Origin: a virus
Length of the DNA: 20,275 nucleotides
Reading direction: 5' to 3' (one strand)
IMG/VR virus record: IMGVR_UViG_3300024264_001571
Span: 1 to 20,275 of that record
In this document: piece by piece, positions 6,439 to 13,085 of the stretch
Layout: each line of letters begins with the position of its first letter
Numbering within the stretch: the stretch's first letter is position 1
Position numbers and translations under genes: made by a program
Notes under the pieces: generated by a model
Seen by the model: only the letters and a program-made list of their open reading frames with translations
Database searches by the model: none
What the model was told of the DNA's origin: nothing

Positions 6439-8318
6439 TAAATCACTATTTGTTTTGTTTTGACTCTAAACTTCATTCTTGTAGCCGATGTCGATGACAA
6501 ATCTGATACATTGCTTTTTACCACAATAGTTTCGTTGTCTCCGTCTCCGTCTATATCATCTATTATAGCATCAAAACTAACACTGTCAACATATATTTCG
6601 TCTCCTGCGTAATCGTAGTCGTCGGAAACAGTAATGTTAGAACCGCTAGCATCTGTAGATATTTTTAATGTTCCTGATCTTACGGCAGTATAGCCACTTG
6701 ACCCTTGGGCAATATAATCTATTACAAAACTTTGATTTGCAAGGTTAGGCAATCTAAAGATTGTTTGAGACTGTCCGTCTCTTATAGTAATTGCATGTTC
6801 AAATCCCCACTCAAAATTACACGGTCCGGTAACTTCCGGAATGTATGGCACTTGAGTAATAATAGATGACAATATACTGTAACCAATAGTGCCGCTAGTT
6901 AGGTGAGGAATATTTACTGAAAATTGCGTAGAGCTATCTACACTTACAACTGTTACAGTAGATGCACCTAGTTCGCCTGTTCCTGTGTCAACTACTACCA
7001 GTTGTCCAGGAACAATACTGCTAGTGTCAGCTGTAACAAGCCTAACTTCGCCTGCATTAATTGTAGCAGTGCCTGTAATGATAGTACCCTGTGTATAGGA
7101 CAATACTTTAGTTCTAGTAAAGAAGTCGCTGACACTTTCATTGCCAAGTTTAGCAAAGGTAATTACGGGATAAACTGGTTGTGCGTCTGATCCTCCGTCG
7201 TTACCACATGTAATAAATCTGTTGTTTCTACTTACGTTGTATGTTCCTTCAGTAATTAATAATGCTTCTCTGTTACAGTTCTCAAAAACACACTCTGCAA
7301 AAATGTTATTGTGTGGACCAGTAGCAGTACCGTTTGCTTCATTTCCGTCAATAAGCATATCTTTACCAAATGCTACACCGTATGCAAGATTACTAAAGTT
7401 AGATGTTGTAATTGTATTGTCGTTGATATCCCAGTTTGAAACAACGCCATACGCAAAACCATCTACATGACAATTAGAAAATTCATTTCGAACTGTTTCG
7501 ACACCGCCATTTTTGCTGTTTAAACTTAGTCCGATATCAAAAGTGTCACTGCTATCTACTGGTACTCCGTCAGTGCTTGTCCAAATTCCTGCAATTGTAA
7601 GATTTTCAAAGTAGCTATCACGACAGCTTTGAAGTACAAGGCCTGACGATACACTTGTTGTTTGTAATGTCATGCCTTCTAAACGTATATTTCTTGCTTG
7701 CGTATTATACTCTCCATTAAGGACATAGCTTCCAGGTGTACTTTCGTCACTAACTGTAGTAAACACACTCTTCTCGGCTGTCTCTTGCACGATAATAGTT
7801 TTACCTGCTCCGTCGCCTATTATTGTTGCATGAGGAGGAATATATATTGTATCTGTAATTCTATATGTGCCTGCGTTAATTCTTAGTAATACTCTGTCAC
7901 CTACATTTGATTCGCTGCCATTATTAAGATATAATTGATCTACAGCACGTTGTAATAATGCCGTTGCGTCTTGTGTATTTTTGCCTGTTGCTCCAAAAGA
8001 ACGAATACTTATATTGTCGTCAAGTCTTTGTTGCAGTGTTCTTACAACTGGGTTAGATGAATCAGTACCTGTTTGAACTGATCCTGTACCTTCTTTGTAA
8101 ATATAATCTTTTGCAATTTCAAATAAATCATCACGATCAGTTAAAATCTTTGTATTGCCAACTTGCGGTGCACCTTCTGCTACTGAGCCGTTCCCAATGT
8201 AAAGTTCTTGTGAATCTATGGCCCAGCCAAGCTCACCCGAAGCCAATTGAGGTAGACCAGATGCAGTATTTTTTCTGCCTCGTCTTAGTTGTATGCGACT
8301 GATTTGTACGACTGCCAC
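6438..8318 (-). CDS. Tail fibre/tailspike with right-handed beta-helix (pectate-lyase-like) domain
   Basis: A 626-residue protein. Residues 5-70 form the phage fibre N-terminal domain (QLRRG, then LASGELGWAID and LYIGNG) that joins fibres to the tail. From about 105 (IRSFGATG, then NAGTYRITDTIYIPPHATIIGDG) to roughly 400 it is a pectate-lyase-3-type beta-helix with Asn/Ser/Gly-rich coils. The C-terminal 200 residues are beta-rich, Thr/Val/Asp-heavy and probably receptor-binding. A sugar-degrading active site cannot be proven from sequence, so it may be an enzyme or only a binding spike. The start is GTG with an AGGAG site eight bases upstream. A CATAAATAC late motif precedes it, and a 140-residue coupled protein follows. 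Confidence 0.88.
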   Translation of the reverse strand: MAVVQISRIQLRRGRKNTASGLPQLASGELGWAIDSQELYIGNGSVAEGAPQVGNTKILTDRDDLFEIAKDYIYKEGTGSVQTGTDSSNPVVRTLQQRLDDNISIRSFGATGKNTQDATALLQRAVDQLYLNNGSESNVGDRVLLRINAGTYRITDTIYIPPHATIIGDGAGKTIIVQETAEKSVFTTVSDESTPGSYVLNGEYNTQARNIRLEGMTLQTTSVSSGLVLQSCRDSYFENLTIAGIWTSTDGVPVDSSDTFDIGLSLNSKNGGVETVRNEFSNCHVDGFAYGVVSNWDINDNTITTSNFSNLAYGVAFGKDMLIDGNEANGTATGPHNNIFAECVFENCNREALLITEGTYNVSRNNRFITCGNDGGSDAQPVYPVITFAKLGNESVSDFFTRTKVLSYTQGTIITGTATINAGEVRLVTADTSSIVPGQLVVVDTGTGELGASTVTVVSVDSSTQFSVNIPHLTSGTIGYSILSSIITQVPYIPEVTGPCNFEWGFEHAITIRDGQSQTIFRLPNLANQSFVIDYIAQGSSGYTAVRSGTLKISTDASGSNITVSDDYDYAGDEIYVDSVSFDAIIDDIDGDGDNETIVVKSNVSDLSSTSATRMKFRVKTKQIVI

Positions 8319-8345
8319 TGCGGAATCTCCTAAGTTTTATTACAT

Positions 8346-8354
8346 GTATTTATG
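8346..8354 (-). promoter_or_regulatory. Late promoter motif upstream of the tail fibre
   Basis: CATAAATAC on the minus strand, 28 bases before the GTG start. The nuclease stop TAA (8352-8350) is embedded in it. Confidence 0.5.
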
Positions 8355-9054
8355 CGAACTTTTCGTAATACATATACACTCTATTATACCATTCGTTGCG
8401 CCAGTCATCATACTCGTGCGGCCATACATCAAACTGCTGATATGTTTCGCCACCAAGTTCCATTCCGTCATCTCCGCGGCTACACATAAAGATATGTCCT
8501 TCACGAATGTTAGTGCCGTAGATTTCGTTGTGTGCTTCTGCGTATGCTACTAGCTGTAAGAAGTAGTTCTGTACATACTCTAGCTTCTTAGGCTTGTTAG
8601 TTTGCTTAAAATCCATTATGCAGGGCTGTCCTTTGTACTGTCCTACTAGGTCAGTTGTGCCTGCATACATCTGCGGAACATAAAGAGCAACTTCACTACC
8701 CCATATCTCATCTACATCGCCCATTGCGTGTTCTAAGACTTGCTGTGCCATTGCGTGTGCTTTTTTAGCAAATGGATTGCTACCCGGAGTAGGCATTACA
8801 CCTGTCTCAACATAGTCTTCCAAATACTTGTGCATACGTGTGCCAACACCTGCGGCTTCTGTAGTAATTTCTCGTGCTTTGGTTTCGCCTACACGTTTGC
8901 GCCAAGCAATCAATCCTGACTTATCACTTGTAGCATCAAGGATAGTTGTAACACTTGCCACAGCACCTCCATCGGGTGTCATGTATTTGCGTTTGCCGTC
9001 AATCTGCTTTCGTGAAATTGGTGTGTAGTCGTACTTCTTTTGAATTAGCGTCAA
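8350..9054 (-). CDS. PD-(D/E)XK (RecB/Cas4-like) exonuclease
   Basis: A 234-residue nuclease of the PD-(D/E)XK fold. His75 lies in GTRMHKYLE, the metal-binding Asp135 in AGTTDLVG, and Asp148-x-Lys150 in IMDFKQ; a Gln-x3-Tyr motif (QLVAYAEA, about 167-171) follows. This order is that of RecB-type nucleases. Only two cysteines are present, so unlike Cas4 or AddB it should not carry an Fe-S cluster. Likely roles are degradation of host DNA or recombination; these are inferred. The start is a TTG that overlaps the NifU stop (TTGA). A strong AGAGGAG site at the right distance supports it over later ATGs. Confidence 0.85.
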   Translation of the reverse strand: MTLIQKKYDYTPISRKQIDGKRKYMTPDGGAVASVTTILDATSDKSGLIAWRKRVGETKAREITTEAAGVGTRMHKYLEDYVETGVMPTPGSNPFAKKAHAMAQQVLEHAMGDVDEIWGSEVALYVPQMYAGTTDLVGQYKGQPCIMDFKQTNKPKKLEYVQNYFLQLVAYAEAHNEIYGTNIREGHIFMCSRGDDGMELGGETYQQFDVWPHEYDDWRNEWYNRVYMYYEKFA

Positions 9055-9398
9055 TCTTTAGACTCCTCTGGCAGATTATACTCAGCTTCCCATCCAGCTT
9101 GCCCGAATGGATCATTGTTCATGTAATAAGGACTTACATTTGAAAACGGATCATCAATGCCTTCTACTGCATTTACTTCGGGAATTAAACTTGTCATCAT
9201 TTGCTCAATGCCATGTTTGAGTGTCATAGTACTGCCAGCACACCCTGAGCATGCACCGCTTAACTGCACAGTTACAACGCTGTTTTCAAAGCTGACAAAG
9301 TTTACTTCGCCGCCGTGTTGTGCTACTGCTGGGGTTACATACTGTTCCATTACTTCTGTAATGTTTTTAACTACATCTTCTTGCGATCGTTCAGTCAT
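9051..9398 (-). CDS. NifU C-terminal-domain Fe-S scaffold protein
   Basis: A 115-residue protein with one NifU C-terminal (Nfu) domain at residues 8-85. The cluster-binding CxxC is Cys50/Cys53 in GACSGCAGSTMTL. The last 30 residues are an acidic tail with many Pro, Asn and Tyr, not part of the usual domain. Nfu proteins carry a [4Fe-4S] cluster between two monomers and hand it to target enzymes. The frame extends to 9431, but that would overlap the -10 box. The ATG at 9398 with TAGGAGC upstream is the clear start. It is coupled to the nuclease gene, though the nuclease lacks cluster cysteines. Confidence 0.93.
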   Translation of the reverse strand: MTERSQEDVVKNITEVMEQYVTPAVAQHGGEVNFVSFENSVVTVQLSGACSGCAGSTMTLKHGIEQMMTSLIPEVNAVEGIDDPFSNVSPYYMNNDPFGQAGWEAEYNLPEESKD

Positions 9399-9421
9399 AA
9401 AAAAAGCTCCTATTAATGTAT

Positions 9422-9450
9422 ATAATAACATTAAATAGGAGCCTTGTCAA
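9422..9450 (-). promoter_or_regulatory. sigma70-like promoter of the nifU-like gene, flanked by an inverted repeat
   Basis: Minus strand TTGACA (9450-9445), 17-base spacer, TATTAT (9427-9422). An inverted repeat spans 9406-9417 and 9430-9442 (GCTCCTATT...AAT with one extra base). One arm lies in the spacer and the other contains the ribosome site AGGAG. Confidence 0.7.
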
Positions 9451-9458
9451 CTGTTATA

Positions 9459-9839
9459 TTATAGTTTTGCGCCTACATCAGTTGCACGTTTTGCCATTGT
9501 ACTAACATCGTCGGTACCTTTGTCGCCAACTTCTGTGCTATCATTGTCGTTATTAGGTGCTTGTTTCTTAGTGTTTGGCTCAATGCCGTCTTTATCAAAG
9601 TTTTTAATTAATGGTTTAACGGATGGATCAGTATCATATGCCGCCTTAAACGTATCATATGTAAATTGTTCTGCTCCTACGTTTTGCATAATTTTATTTA
9701 AATCTATATTTTTTACACCAGGTTTTGGTGTAGTAGGAGTGTCAAAATGTAAAAAGACAGCGTCCCCTTTTGAGTCGGCGCTGCCTATTACTGTTCTTAA
9801 AACTTGGACAAGTTTTACGCTATCAACGCTTTCTATTAC
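9459..9839 (-). CDS. -1-frame extension of the upstream acidic protein (126 codons), or an independent 76-aa protein
   Basis: From the GTA at 9839 to the stop at 9459 this frame is fully open: 126 codons. It has no ATG, GTG or TTG until the ATG at 9689, which has no clear ribosome site. The upstream 50 codons read like genuine protein (SVDSVKLVQVLRTVIG, then SKGDAVFLHFDTP), and the later part has KNFDKDGIEPN and an Asp/Asn/Thr-rich linker. It begins exactly at a run of nine A that contains A_AAA_AAG, in the frame reached by a -1 slip from the gene at 9836-10789. So it is either the tail of a frameshift fusion of about 443 residues, or a gene whose start was lost by a one-base homopolymer error, or a 76-residue protein alone. 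Function unknown. Confidence 0.65.
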   Translation of the reverse strand, partial: VIESVDSVKLVQVLRTVIGSADSKGDAVFLHFDTPTTPKPGVKNIDLNKIMQNVGAEQFTYDTFKAAYDTDPSVKPLIKNFDKDGIEPNTKKQAPNNDNDSTEVGDKGTDDVSTMAKRATDVGAKL

Positions 9840-10789
9840 TTTTTTTTTGAAAGTATAGACGCTACTTTGCGGCTTTTTTCAGCAATAACTTGTTTGTTAT
9901 ATTTTTTTGATTCACGCTTTGCACGGCCTGCTTCATCGCTGCCTCCAGCTGCTGCATCAGCGGCGCCAAATTCGTCTACTGAATCTAAATCAGTTGCGCC
10001 TGCTTCCATGTCCATGTCCATTGACGGTTCCATGTCCATGTCTGGCATTGGTTCGTCTGCTCCCATCATTGGAGCGTCACCTTCGCCTGTTAACATTTGT
10101 ACACCTTGTGTTAGTGCGCCTCGTGTTGTTTCCATTGCTGCATACATTGCTTCCAGTGCTGGCTTAACTGTTGCAGTAAATTGCTCTGACACTTGTGAAC
10201 CATGTTCATCGCGGATAGCATCAGCTAGTTCTAGCATGGATTCAGTTTGCATTTCTGCTGTGTCTTCCATCCAACCTGTAACTTTATCAACCATGTCTTT
10301 AGAAGCCATAACAAGTTCTGCTTTATCTTCTTCGCCTTCACGAATAACAGTTTCACCAACTGGCTTTTTCTTTTTATCTTTGATAGCTTTTTTCATTGGC
10401 TCTTCTTTGTCGCCATCTTTGTCAACGTCAAGGAAGTCTGGCTTAGCAGCTTCATCAGTCTTTGCTTTTCCTGTGCCGCCACAGTCTGGGCAACTCTTAG
10501 GACAAGTATCATCACAATCATCTGTTGATTCACCAATAAGTTCGCGCTCAGTAATCTCAGCATTTAAAACATCAAGGAAGAGTTTTGATTTTTGATATGC
10601 TTCGCCCTGTACGTTATTGAAACTTTCATTTGTTTCAACTTGACTTAACTTGGTTCTCATTTTATTACGACTATCTTGTAATTGCTCAAGTGTGAATCTT
10701 TCTAGTGCAATACGCTGCCCGAATTTTTTAGCAAGACTCTCGTTTAAGCTTGCTGCTGTTACTGGTTTTGAAATTTCATTAATGTTCAT
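9836..10789 (-). CDS. Acidic head/scaffold-like protein with Cys4 motif and Asp-Met-rich tail, 317 aa
   Basis: Not assigned to a named family. The N-terminus MNINEI, then SLNES, carries a prohead-protease-like site (Leu15-Asn-Glu17/Ser18). Residues 30-85 are helical, including NVQGEAYQKSKLFLDVLNAE. A possible zinc knuckle follows (Cys92, 96, 100, 103; CPDCGGTGK resembles DnaJ repeats). Next come an EF-hand-like DVDKDGDKEEP segment near 121, a helical middle, and an Asp/Met-rich stretch (MPDMDMEPSMDMDME) before a basic C-terminus ending SKKK. High acidity and the cleavage-like site suggest a prohead core or internal head protein. This is inference. It ends at a slippery A-run that could fuse it to the next frame. 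Confidence 0.78.
   Translation of the reverse strand: MNINEISKPVTAASLNESLAKKFGQRIALERFTLEQLQDSRNKMRTKLSQVETNESFNNVQGEAYQKSKLFLDVLNAEITERELIGESTDDCDDTCPKSCPDCGGTGKAKTDEAAKPDFLDVDKDGDKEEPMKKAIKDKKKKPVGETVIREGEEDKAELVMASKDMVDKVTGWMEDTAEMQTESMLELADAIRDEHGSQVSEQFTATVKPALEAMYAAMETTRGALTQGVQMLTGEGDAPMMGADEPMPDMDMEPSMDMDMEAGATDLDSVDEFGAADAAAGGSDEAGRAKRESKKYNKQVIAEKSRKVASILSKKK
9839..9845 (-). promoter_or_regulatory. Candidate programmed -1 frameshift site A_AAA_AAG
   Basis: In the zero frame the gene ends TCA AAA AAA AAG TAA TAG, giving the heptamer A_AAA_AAG, the slippery site used in E. coli dnaX, directly before the stop. A weak hairpin (AAAACTT/AAGTTTT, 9799-9816) lies 22 bases further on, farther than is usual for a stimulator. 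The run of nine A could equally cause polymerase slippage. Confidence 0.5.
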
Positions 10790-10828
10790 TACAACTCTTC
10801 CTGATGTATTTGTGTTTTATGCTATTAT

Positions 10829-11257
10829 TTAGCTATTTCTATAAATGTATTTATCTAACTCGCGTTTTGCATTGTCAACATTTTGTCTTGCTATGTCGTA
10901 TCTAACAGATATAACGTCTTGTTTCATGCAATCGGTTGTTTTTTTAAGCGTATGATTATAAAATACACAATCATTATACCACTTCTGTATATTTTTGTCA
11001 AGATCTAAAATTGAGTCTGTTTTAAACGCACCTCTAGATAAAGTCTTTGCTAATGCAAGTGCCGCTGTCTTTGAAAACGTTTCAGCAACCATAGCATTTT
11101 CTTCGCAGTCAAATAATTTATGTAAGCCTTTGCTTGATCTTACTACAAATTTTCCAATGCGAATACTGTTTCCTTTTTTATACGGAAACAATACAGGATC
11201 GATGTTAGCATTTAGAATTTCTTCTAACTCTCTAAGAATTTTTTCTTTATTGATCAT
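10829..11257 (-). CDS. Hypothetical protein, 142 aa
   Basis: Soluble alpha/beta protein, basic overall. Residues 1-20 are helical (KILRELEEILN); a beta section with GNSIRIGKFVVRSSKG follows; then an Ala-rich helix (KTAALALAKTL) and the C-terminal WYNDCVFYNHTLKKTTD with a helical tail. The WYNDCVFYxHT motif is one I associate with conserved proteins of marine T4-like phages, but no function is known. The ATG overlaps the end of the upstream 67-codon gene by 11 bases, which suggests coupling. Confidence 0.8.
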   Translation of the reverse strand: MINKEKILRELEEILNANIDPVLFPYKKGNSIRIGKFVVRSSKGLHKLFDCEENAMVAETFSKTAALALAKTLSRGAFKTDSILDLDKNIQKWYNDCVFYNHTLKKTTDCMKQDVISVRYDIARQNVDNAKRELDKYIYRNS

Positions 11258-11450
11258 TTTTTACAACCAGTACTTGTCCATTACTAATAACTTTACTTAC
11301 CAAACTCTTACGTATCAAATTAGTAATTATGAATTGTTCTCTTTCATTGAAACTGCTGAAAGCTGTATGCTTGTCTATTGTTTCATAGATAACACGTTCT
11401 TCGTTTGTAATATAAATTTCAAACGATTTTATTAGCTCGTTAATCTTCAT
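11247..11450 (-). CDS. Hypothetical protein, 67 aa
   Basis: Small protein starting MKINELIKSFEI, with a predicted helix-turn-helix-like middle (FNEREQFIITNLIRKSLVSKV) and a C-terminal beta hairpin (ISNGQVLVVKN). That layout, helices then a wing, could be a small winged-helix domain; I hold this weakly. It overlaps its neighbours on both sides by 11 bases. The N-terminal M-K-I-N-E pattern recurs in other proteins of this cluster. Confidence 0.75.
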   Translation of the reverse strand: MKINELIKSFEIYITNEERVIYETIDKHTAFSSFNEREQFIITNLIRKSLVSKVISNGQVLVVKNDQ

Positions 11451-11679
11451 CTGCTATAGCAACTGTTTCACCGGCTCTAGGCGCGGTCGACTTATTCCTG
11501 TTCATAGAACTGTTGTTGTTGTTTTTATTAATTTTTAGTTTGCCTTGTTCGTCTCGCGAAACTGCATTAGGATTTTTTCGAGTATCAATTGTAGTAGCTG
11601 TACCGTCGCCATTATCAATCTCAATTTCGTTACCTGAGTTGCGTTTTACTTTTGCAGTGGTTACTTCATTAACTTTCAT
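11440..11679 (-). CDS. Hypothetical low-complexity protein, 79 aa
   Basis: Begins MKVNEVTTAKV. Residues 15-50 hold a compact GDGTATTIDTRKNPNAVSRD section that looks like a conserved beta motif. The remainder is Asn/Ser/Lys-rich (KINKNNNNSSMNRN) and probably disordered. Its length and composition suggest a structural or linker protein. No family recognised. Its stop overlaps the next start. Confidence 0.72.
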   Translation of the reverse strand: MKVNEVTTAKVKRNSGNEIEIDNGDGTATTIDTRKNPNAVSRDEQGKLKINKNNNNSSMNRNKSTAPRAGETVAIADED

Positions 11680-11681
11680 AA

Positions 11682-11966
11682 TTATCCTCTTTTGTTCAGT
11701 TGCTGGATTCTTTTACTAGCTGGATTAATACGCTTAGTTCTCTTAGCTTTTCTTGCAAGGCGCGGACCTAATCTAGCTTTAGTTACTTTTAGTGTTTTGC
11801 TTTTCTTTAGATTAGGAGCAGCAAAGCATTGTTGCATCTTAGCAACTACTCTGCCTTTTCGTTTACCAGAGGTACAACGATACTTGCGCACAACCTTCTT
11901 TCCAGAACGTGCCCAAACTTGTTTTTCTTCTATTTTATCGGTTTTAAAAAATTCTCGTAATAACAT
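11682..11966 (-). CDS. Very basic DNA-binding-like protein, 94 aa
   Basis: About a third of the residues are Lys or Arg. After a start MLLREFFKTD, there is a conserved-looking core YRCTSGKRKGRVV, a second Cys in QQCFAAP, and a tail LGPRLARKAKRTKRINPASK. The two cysteines (about residues 31 and 47) could bind a metal or form a disulfide. The charge indicates binding to DNA or RNA. Presence in a block of probable virion genes suggests an internal head protein that condenses or accompanies DNA, but a ribosome-targeting or host-directed role is possible. There is no clear ribosome site; a GATAAATA late motif lies just upstream. Confidence 0.8.
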   Translation of the reverse strand: MLLREFFKTDKIEEKQVWARSGKKVVRKYRCTSGKRKGRVVAKMQQCFAAPNLKKSKTLKVTKARLGPRLARKAKRTKRINPASKRIQQLNKRG

Positions 11967-11971
11967 ATAGT

Positions 11972-11979
11972 TATTTATC
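11972..11979 (-). promoter_or_regulatory. Late-promoter-like motif before the basic protein
   Basis: GATAAATA on the minus strand, ending six bases before the ATG at 11966. If used, the message would start almost at the start codon (leaderless or nearly so), which fits the lack of a ribosome site. Confidence 0.4.
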
Positions 11980-11987
11980 GAGAAAAG

Positions 11988-12227
11988 TTACATTTGTAAT
12001 ACAATTACGATTACTGTAGAAAGTAATCCTGCGATTACTGTTCCTGCGGTACCAATTAGTACTTTGGTCATCGATTTTTGACCTTCTACAATATCGCTGT
12101 GGATATTGTCAATTTTTTCTTCAACATTAGTAAGACGCTGATCTAGTTGTTCGTAACGAAGAGCGCACAAATCTACGTGTGCTTCTAGATTTTCTTTTTC
12201 TAAGTTTGATGTTGGCGTAGTAGCCAT
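11988..12227 (-). CDS. Small coiled-coil protein with C-terminal membrane anchor, 79 aa
   Basis: Residues 8-50 are a heptad-like coiled coil (YEQLDQRLTNVEEKIDNIHSDI). Residues 55-78 form one hydrophobic helix (IGTAGTVIAGLLSTVIVIVL) ending near the C-terminus. This layout resembles XhlA-type phage membrane proteins linked to lysis, or a tail-anchored accessory protein. A lysis role is only suggested by architecture, and no endolysin is in the window. The ATG has an ACGGAGAAATT ribosome site. A GATAAATAC motif about 75 bases upstream may start the message. Confidence 0.8.
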   Translation of the reverse strand: MATTPTSNLEKENLEAHVDLCALRYEQLDQRLTNVEEKIDNIHSDIVEGQKSMTKVLIGTAGTVIAGLLSTVIVIVLQM

Positions 12228-12302
12228 ATAATTTCTCCGTAAGTAAACTCGTTCGTTAGCCTTTTGGTGTGGTTTATATGCCTATTATTAATTGCCTTCA
12301 GT

Positions 12303-12311
12303 GTATTTATC
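12303..12311 (-). promoter_or_regulatory. Late promoter motif upstream of the coiled-coil membrane protein
   Basis: GATAAATAC on the minus strand, with the TAA stop of the 130-codon gene (12309-12307) embedded. It would give a leader of about 70 bases. Confidence 0.45.
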
Positions 12312-12699
12312 TAACTCTTTCAAAAAATATATTCCTACGGCCATGATTCGAAAGAGTGATAAACAACCCTTTGTCAAGCTTTGCTGTTTCGTCTAAGTTA
12401 GTTATAATAGGTACTAAATCAAAGTCAGCGTCTAGTAATTCTACAGAAGTTGACCCTTCTGCTTCTACATAAAATTCTGTGGTCCATACGTTTTGTTTGC
12501 CTTTATAATTACTGCCAAACCCTAAATCAGCAATCAAAACGTTCTCAACTGTAATTTTAAAATCTACAGCGTTAGTTCTAAGACCTATTGTATTATAAAA
12601 GGTATTAAAGTTTGCCTGTTGATTTACTAGCCTCGGAGCTTCATGTCGACGGGCTTCTGTTTGTGTTATATCTACTAGTGTATGTGCTTTAAATATCAT
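12307..12699 (-). CDS. Hypothetical protein, 130 aa
   Basis: A soluble beta-rich protein with no cysteine. A helical or extended N-terminal part ends near RRHEAPRLVNQQANFNTF; the central section is VLIADLGFGSNYKGKQNVWT; C-terminal strands end SNHGRRNIFFERVR. The layout fits a small virion or tail-associated protein of marine T4-like phages; this is from general resemblance only. There is no Shine-Dalgarno sequence, and a CTTAAATAC motif ends four bases before the ATG. The gene lies after a terminator, so it needs its own promoter. Confidence 0.78.
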   Translation of the reverse strand: MIFKAHTLVDITQTEARRHEAPRLVNQQANFNTFYNTIGLRTNAVDFKITVENVLIADLGFGSNYKGKQNVWTTEFYVEAEGSTSVELLDADFDLVPIITNLDETAKLDKGLFITLSNHGRRNIFFERVR

Positions 12700-12702
12700 A
12701 CA

Positions 12703-12711
12703 GTATTTAAG
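12703..12711 (-). promoter_or_regulatory. Late-promoter-like motif, weak
   Basis: CTTAAATAC on the minus strand, between the terminator and the ATG at 12699. It shares only the TAAATAC core, but a promoter is required here because a strong terminator lies just upstream. Confidence 0.35.
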
Positions 12712-12713
12712 TC

Positions 12714-12746
12714 ATAAAAAAAGAGCCACTTAAAAAGTGACTCTTT
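12714..12746 (-). terminator. Rho-independent terminator after the 83-aa gene
   Basis: A 12-position stem (12720-12731 with 12735-12746, one C-A mismatch) around an AAA loop is followed on the minus strand by seven T (12722-12716). It is the strongest terminator in the window. Confidence 0.85.
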
Positions 12747-12803
12747 AGTGTGACGCCTGCCATTACGGCCATAATCACGGTTCCTAAGGTAGTAAGGAAT
12801 TAT
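12747..12803 (-). other. 3' untranslated region with a 23S helix-69-like antisense stretch
   Basis: Between the stop of the 83-aa gene and its terminator. On the plus strand it contains ACGGT then CCTAAGGTAG (12783-12792), the ten bases of the conserved 23S rRNA helix 69 region; the minus-strand message would therefore be complementary to rRNA. A 5-bp hairpin (TTCCT/AGGAA) covers the same bases. May be chance. Confidence 0.3.
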
Positions 12804-13055
12804 TTAAGCTGCAAATGTTGCTACTAGTGAAATACCAGATACTGCTTCTGCGCCGCCTGGTCCACCTTGTACTGCAACGTGGTTGCCGTTTGCTACACCT
12901 TCAACTGCTGCGATTGTTCCGCCGTATGTTGTTGTGATTGATTCACATGCTGCTGCTACTGTAATTGTTCCAGTTGCTACTGCATAGATGTATGTTGTTG
13001 GGCCTAGGCCACTCTTTGCAACTACTGCTGCGTTTGGGTTTGATACTACTGCCAT
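12804..13055 (-). CDS. Small Ala/Val/Gly/Thr-rich, probably abundant virion protein, 83 aa
   Basis: Begins MAVVSNPNAAVVAKSG and continues with alternating beta-type residues (TYIYAVATGTITVAAAC), then a Gly-rich run and a short hydrophobic end. The frame extends to 13094, but the ATG at 13055 has an excellent AGGAGAATATAAA ribosome site. An 8-bp hairpin stands in the leader and a strong terminator follows, giving a private short transcript typical of very abundant phage proteins. It has one cysteine, and no signal peptide or membrane helix that I trust. A capsid decoration or tail-decorating protein is my best guess; no family is recognised. Confidence 0.82.
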   Translation of the reverse strand: MAVVSNPNAAVVAKSGLGPTTYIYAVATGTITVAAACESITTTYGGTIAAVEGVANGNHVAVQGGPGGAEAVSGISLVATFAA

Positions 13056-13085
13056 TTTATATTCTCCTATGATCTCTAAATGGAC

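Noticed and set aside
8350-9054. Cas4 protein or CRISPR remnant
   Set aside because: The nuclease lacks the four Fe-S cysteines of Cas4 and no repeat array is present anywhere in the window.
9804-10595. Long open frame on the plus strand opposite the 317-aa gene
   Set aside because: Ser/Pro-rich shadow of a biased, acidic minus-strand gene; no ribosome site, and the minus frame has clear domain structure.
12771-12800. Real 23S rRNA fragment or I-CeuI site
   Set aside because: Only short blocks match and the flanks differ; kept as a low-interest antisense observation, not annotated as rRNA.
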